Shown piece by piece: positions 60,662 to 64,000 of a DNA stretch of 64,000 nt. The notes below the pieces were generated by a model. That model did not search any database and was not told the origin of the DNA. It was given only the letters and a program-made list of their open reading frames with translations. Every line of letters begins with the position of its first letter. Position 1 is the stretch's first letter. Origin of the DNA: Geopsychrobacter electrodiphilus DSM 16401 (GTDB lineage Bacteria; Desulfobacterota; Desulfuromonadia; Desulfuromonadales; Geopsychrobacteraceae); contig NZ_ARWE01000001.1 of assembly GCF_000384395.1 (NCBI RefSeq), positions 2,072,894 through 2,136,893 on the forward strand, given 5' to 3'. The position numbers and the translations under genes are program-made.

Positions 60662-62406
60662 GGTGATTTCAGGCGCTCCGCAAGTTTTTGGGATGGTTTC
60701 TTATAAATTGAATTGTCGGGAAATTCTTCAGCGGCTTTAGCGAAAAATTGCTGTGCAGTTGCTGATTCATTAAGCTGAAGGTACATATTCCCCAACCTAT
60801 AGTAATAGAAAGGGTTCCCCGATAATTCATGCAAGCGCCCTAGCCAGGATATGACTTCGCGTCTAAGACGAGTTTTCTCTATAACACTTGGAGATGACGC
60901 GACCATCTCCATCGTTAGTTTCACCAGAACTTCCAAGGATCTACTTTCAAGAGAATCTGAAGCTTCAACGTGGCTGAGCAACATCTTCCTCGCGCCATCA
61001 ACATCACCATCACTAAAACGGAATAAAGCCTTGTTCAACGATGCAGCCTGCATCCCAGTACCATCTAGATTTCGTATAATTTCAAGAGCCTCTGCCGTTT
61101 TACCTTTTTCCCTCAGGGCATTGGCCAGTTCATTTTTGGCGGCGACAAAAGAAGGAGACTTCGCCACGGTATCTCTAAACAAAGCCTCGTTATCTTGCCA
61201 GGTCAGACATCGAGAAACAGTGGCATATGCAGTTGTGACCATAAATACAGGGAATAAAAGAATAAGGAATTTTTGAACCAATTTTTTGGTGGCAACAATC
61301 TTCCAAAGTAAAAATGTAACACCAATAACAAAAGTAGCACAGGGGATATACATATACCTCTCTGCAAACGGAGTCCACATGCCACCAGTAAAGACAGCTA
61401 AAAGAGCAGATGACCCTAAAAAGGCACTCATAAGAAAAAAAGTGGTCAGCACGTTTCGTTTCATAAATAAAAAAACAACAAGTATCATTAGAATAAAACC
61501 AGGAAGAACATAGCCATTTCCTACTTCAACGATCCCGAAATTAAGAGGGAATGGCATTACTAACTTGGTTAAATAAAAACCGCTGGTTTTAAGGAACAGA
61601 GTCGAAACGCTTACCAATGTAGAGATAACGTCAGATACAGATTGTGCTGAATTTTGTTCAGCAAAAGAGAGGACATACCTCACACCTCGGTCTGAATTTA
61701 CAGCAATGAATCTCATTATGAAATATACAACTGCCGAAAATCCGTAACACCCCAATAGCGACAGTCGAAAAGTCAGATCAGTACGAGAAAACCAGAGTGA
61801 AGATGATTTCGGCAAAAAAAGCAGTAAAAACACACCTGGTATGAAAAAAAGTGCCGTTTCCTTACTCAAGCAACCGACTAACAAAAAGAACGCACCATAC
61901 AGACCGTATTGAAAAGAGCCGAACCTTAAGGCGAATAGTAAAAATAACAACGCCAAAAGAACAAAGAAACCAGCAAGAAGGTCTGTCCGACCTACAACCC
62001 AGGCGACTGATTCAACATTGATAGGATGAATAGCAAAAATGACGCTAGAGAAGAACGGTAGGGTAACATTTTGAATTGAGAGAATACGACAAAGCTGCAA
62101 TGAGATAAAAAAAACGAGGAGAACATTTGATAGATGGAGTAACACGTTTTCTAGATGCATAAAGGACGGATCGCCGCCCCATAAACACTGATCAGCAACA
62201 TAACTAAGCATCAATACTGGGCGATAATAATTATGTTCACCGCCAGGAAAAAAATGTTTTGCTAAGTCAAAATGACCCAGATTTAATAAATATTTTGATA
62301 AAGCGAGGTCGTCGACAGAATTAAATGGAGAAAAAATAAGCGGGTAGTAAACTCCCAAAACAATAAGGCTCAATAAAAGGCAAACATATTTTTTGGATAT
62401 CTTCAT
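60658..62406 (-). CDS. TMTC-like (DUF1736/PMT-type) membrane glycosyltransferase with C-terminal TPRs
   Basis: 582 residues. Roughly the first 390 are membrane helices: an N-terminal FNSVDDLALSKYLLNLGHFD loop with the Asp-Asp pair typical of GT-C enzymes, YYRPVLMLSYVADQCLWGGD, HLENVLLHLSNVLLVFFISL, FAIHPINVESVAWVVGRTDL and LVGCLSKETALFF. Residues about 405-580 contain TPR-like helices (FVAAKNELANALREKGKTAE, FYYYRLGNMYLQLNESATAQ). GT-C proteins use polyprenyl-phosphate sugars on the periplasmic side. Its gene overlaps both the UbiA-like gene and the ABC ATPase gene. Acceptor (protein or glycan) unknown. Confidence 0.78.
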   Translation of the reverse strand: MKISKKYVCLLLSLIVLGVYYPLIFSPFNSVDDLALSKYLLNLGHFDLAKHFFPGGEHNYYRPVLMLSYVADQCLWGGDPSFMHLENVLLHLSNVLLVFFISLQLCRILSIQNVTLPFFSSVIFAIHPINVESVAWVVGRTDLLAGFFVLLALLFLLFALRFGSFQYGLYGAFFLLVGCLSKETALFFIPGVFLLLFLPKSSSLWFSRTDLTFRLSLLGCYGFSAVVYFIMRFIAVNSDRGVRYVLSFAEQNSAQSVSDVISTLVSVSTLFLKTSGFYLTKLVMPFPLNFGIVEVGNGYVLPGFILMILVVFLFMKRNVLTTFFLMSAFLGSSALLAVFTGGMWTPFAERYMYIPCATFVIGVTFLLWKIVATKKLVQKFLILLFPVFMVTTAYATVSRCLTWQDNEALFRDTVAKSPSFVAAKNELANALREKGKTAEALEIIRNLDGTGMQAASLNKALFRFSDGDVDGARKMLLSHVEASDSLESRSLEVLVKLTMEMVASSPSVIEKTRLRREVISWLGRLHELSGNPFYYYRLGNMYLQLNESATAQQFFAKAAEEFPDNSIYKKPSQKLAERLKSP

Positions 62407-63311
62407 TGCCTATCTCGGTGAACGATATCCAAGAAAAAATCCTCCAGATTGTTCCTATTGGGTTCAATCTGGCTCACCTCTGCTCCGGATTTATGTACTT
62501 TCATCATAAAATTGTTAAATGCCACTTTTGGGACATAAACTTCAAAGTTGTTCCCAGCAGATTCACACTCAAATCCTACGAAGGATTCCTTGCTTCCACC
62601 GACCAATTGAACCCGGTAACCATCAATGCCTGTTTTCATAATGTCCTCAACAGAACTCAATGCGCGCAGGCAACCACCAACAATAACTCCAACCCGATCA
62701 CAGACAGCTTCGATATCAGAAGTAACATGGGTGCTAAAAAAAACCGTTTTTCCCTGACTCTTTAGCTCGGTTAAAATCTGCTTAACAAGTGCTCGTCCGA
62801 TAGGATCAAGACCACTCATCGGTTCATCCAGAATGTACACATCAGGGTCATGAATAAGCACCTGGGCAAGGCCAACGCGCTGCACCATACCTTTACTATA
62901 TCCTCGCATGGGGCGTTTGCGACTTTCCCACAGGTCTAAAAGTTTTAGTACCTGTTCACTCTTTTCACGCAATATAGAACCCGCCAAGCCAAAGGCTCTC
63001 CCGACAAAATCAAGATACTCTACGCCAGTCAGAAAATCATAAAAGGCGGGATTCTCCGGCAGGTAACCAACGTTCAAACGAGCATCGGGGCATGAGATAT
63101 CGAGTCCCATAATTTTGGCGCACCCCGAGCTGGGCCGAATAAGACCCACCAAGCTTTTAATGGTAGTACTTTTCCCCGCACCGTTTGGTCCAAGGAAACC
63201 AAAAACTTCCCCTTGTGCTACGCTTAGACTTAGATCGGTTAAAGCCTCTACACGCCTCCCCCTCTTCCCCCTGAACGTTTTACTCAAAGCCAAAGCTTCT
63301 ATTGCATCCAT
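62403..63311 (-). CDS. ABC transporter ATP-binding protein (ABC-2 type)
   Basis: 302 residues. Walker A GFLGPNGAGKSTTIKSLVGL near 40, Q-loop region VGYLPENPAFYDFLTGVEYL, signature YSKGMVQRVGLAQVLIHDPD, Walker B DVYILDEPMSGLDPIGRALV, H-loop VFFSTHVTSDIEAVCDRVGV. The last 80 residues (from GIDGYRVQLVGGSKESFVGF) form the small C-terminal domain of drug/gliding-type ATPases. No matching permease gene is seen inside the window; it may lie elsewhere. The stop overlaps the TMTC-like ATG, so it is translationally coupled to glycan genes. Confidence 0.88.
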   Translation of the reverse strand: MDAIEALALSKTFRGKRGRRVEALTDLSLSVAQGEVFGFLGPNGAGKSTTIKSLVGLIRPSSGCAKIMGLDISCPDARLNVGYLPENPAFYDFLTGVEYLDFVGRAFGLAGSILREKSEQVLKLLDLWESRKRPMRGYSKGMVQRVGLAQVLIHDPDVYILDEPMSGLDPIGRALVKQILTELKSQGKTVFFSTHVTSDIEAVCDRVGVIVGGCLRALSSVEDIMKTGIDGYRVQLVGGSKESFVGFECESAGNNFEVYVPKVAFNNFMMKVHKSGAEVSQIEPNRNNLEDFFLDIVHRDRQ

Positions 63312-63327
63312 ATATGCCTCAATCTCT

Positions 63328-64000
63328 TTAATTTTTCTTTATTTTTTTGGCGAAGGCAAAATTACTGGTGGTTTTAACTTGGCCATCAGGCGCAAGATAA
63401 AACTCTCCCCCATAGGGATCATTGGGTATTTTTGCCAAATAGCCTCGGTCAATCAGGCCAGCTATTGATTTCGCTTGTCTACCCAAATCATGTTGAAAAG
63501 CAGCACTGGCGGATTCGATCTTTTTTACAGCAGTCAAGGCTGCTAAGCGTGTATCGAACACCTGTTTGACGGCAGCATTTTTGGCATTTTTTGACATGGT
63601 CGACAGATACACCAAAGCCAGATCGGTCTGCCCAGACTCTTGCATATAACGGCTTGCAAGATTGCTGAAAAGCGGTGAGCCTGAAAGTGCCCCGGCCAAA
63701 CGATAATATTTAGCGGCCTGTTTAAAATCTTTAAGAAAATAGGCATGGTTAAACCCTGCAAAAAAAGGTAGGTACCAATCCCAAGTACGATACTTCATGC
63801 CGTAATCCAATAGGTTATTTGCCAACTGGATCTGCCCGACATCCCAGACAAGGATCGACTGCCCAAAATAATAAGCATCCATATTATAGGGATCGAGCTT
63901 AACCGCAGCATGCAGGACACGCGACATCGCTGGATAATCAGGGGGAATAATATATTCGGCTTTATTCTCCTCCATTAACCCGCCGAAATACATTATGACC
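63328..64000 (-). CDS. TPR-like protein, 5' end cut by the window edge
   Basis: The frame is still open at the right edge, so the real start may lie outside; the first visible ATG is at 63993. TPR-like helices occur throughout (AMSRVLHAAVKLDPYNMDAY, YFLKDFKQAAKYYRLAGALS, TDLALVYLSTMSKNAKNAAV). The C-terminal NDPYGGEFYLAPDGQVKTTS segment recurs in Geobacter-type proteins beside ABC ATPases, as far as I recall. The function is unknown. It lies 16 bases before the ABC ATPase gene and is likely co-transcribed. Confidence 0.72.
   Translation of the reverse strand, partial: VIMYFGGLMEENKAEYIIPPDYPAMSRVLHAAVKLDPYNMDAYYFGQSILVWDVGQIQLANNLLDYGMKYRTWDWYLPFFAGFNHAYFLKDFKQAAKYYRLAGALSGSPLFSNLASRYMQESGQTDLALVYLSTMSKNAKNAAVKQVFDTRLAALTAVKKIESASAAFQHDLGRQAKSIAGLIDRGYLAKIPNDPYGGEFYLAPDGQVKTTSNFAFAKKIKKN

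Overview
The window looks like chromosome from a Desulfuromonadales-type bacterium (Geobacter/Pelobacter/Desulfuromonas relatives). This is inferred from the gene order pilMNOPQ-aroB-TPR-roadblock-aroQ-pepQ-accBC, a futalosine-pathway mqnA, and an exosortase-A (XrtA/PEP-CTERM) type exopolysaccharide locus. Almost every gene lies on the minus strand, so transcription runs from high to low coordinates. The only convincing complete plus-strand genes are a CAAX-protease-like gene at 30.6 kb and an IS transposase at 32.7 kb.

Right part (49-64 kb), in transcription order: TPR protein (cut by the edge), ABC ATPase, TMTC-like membrane glycosyltransferase with TPRs, UbiA/DPPR-synthase-like prenyltransferase, three GT2 glycosyltransferases, a FdtC-FdtA-FdtB set for a dTDP-3-acetamido-3,6-dideoxyhexose, a Wzx flippase, an IS4-type element with a 9-bp target duplication, a further GT2 and a GT9. 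This reads as a surface-glycan assembly cluster.

Middle (35-49 kb) is housekeeping and type IV pilus: pilD, a small Xre regulator behind a clear sigma70 promoter with a 10-bp palindrome at +1, pilMNOPQ, a terminator, aroB, TPR, roadblock/MglB-like, aroQ, pepQ, accB, accC, mqnA and tRNA-Leu(UAA). PilQ carries 21 tandem copies of a 15-bp (LAADK) repeat.

28-35 kb is the PEP-CTERM region. It holds two PEP-CTERM substrate proteins, each with a sigma54-like -24/-12 element, a CAAX-protease-related protein, a CsgD/VpsT-like LuxR regulator with a nine-G tract, and a PilZ protein. An IS5-type element with a CTAG target duplication splits the 3' end of a decayed RAYT-like (Y1 transposase with DnaA-like tail) gene.

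17-28 kb is the XrtA-type EPS export operon: prsT, an EpsB-type sugar transferase, a Wza/EpsE export protein, a Wzz-like chain-length protein, a tyrosine autokinase, an outer-membrane beta-barrel, an ExeA-like ATPase and a TviB-like UDP-HexNAc dehydrogenase. 7.8-17.4 kb is an AT-rich glycan module (GT2, a divergent deacetylase-like protein, Wzy, Wzx, acyltransferases, three GT4). An IS3 element disabled by a 4-bp duplication, a secreted lyase-like protein and the wbpB-wbpE-wbpD set follow. The left end holds a YdcF-like gene with a 14-C tract and gene remnants. TviB plus WbpB/E/D would make UDP-GlcNAc3NAcA. No exosortase, PrsK or PrsR gene is in the window, although their expected partners are.
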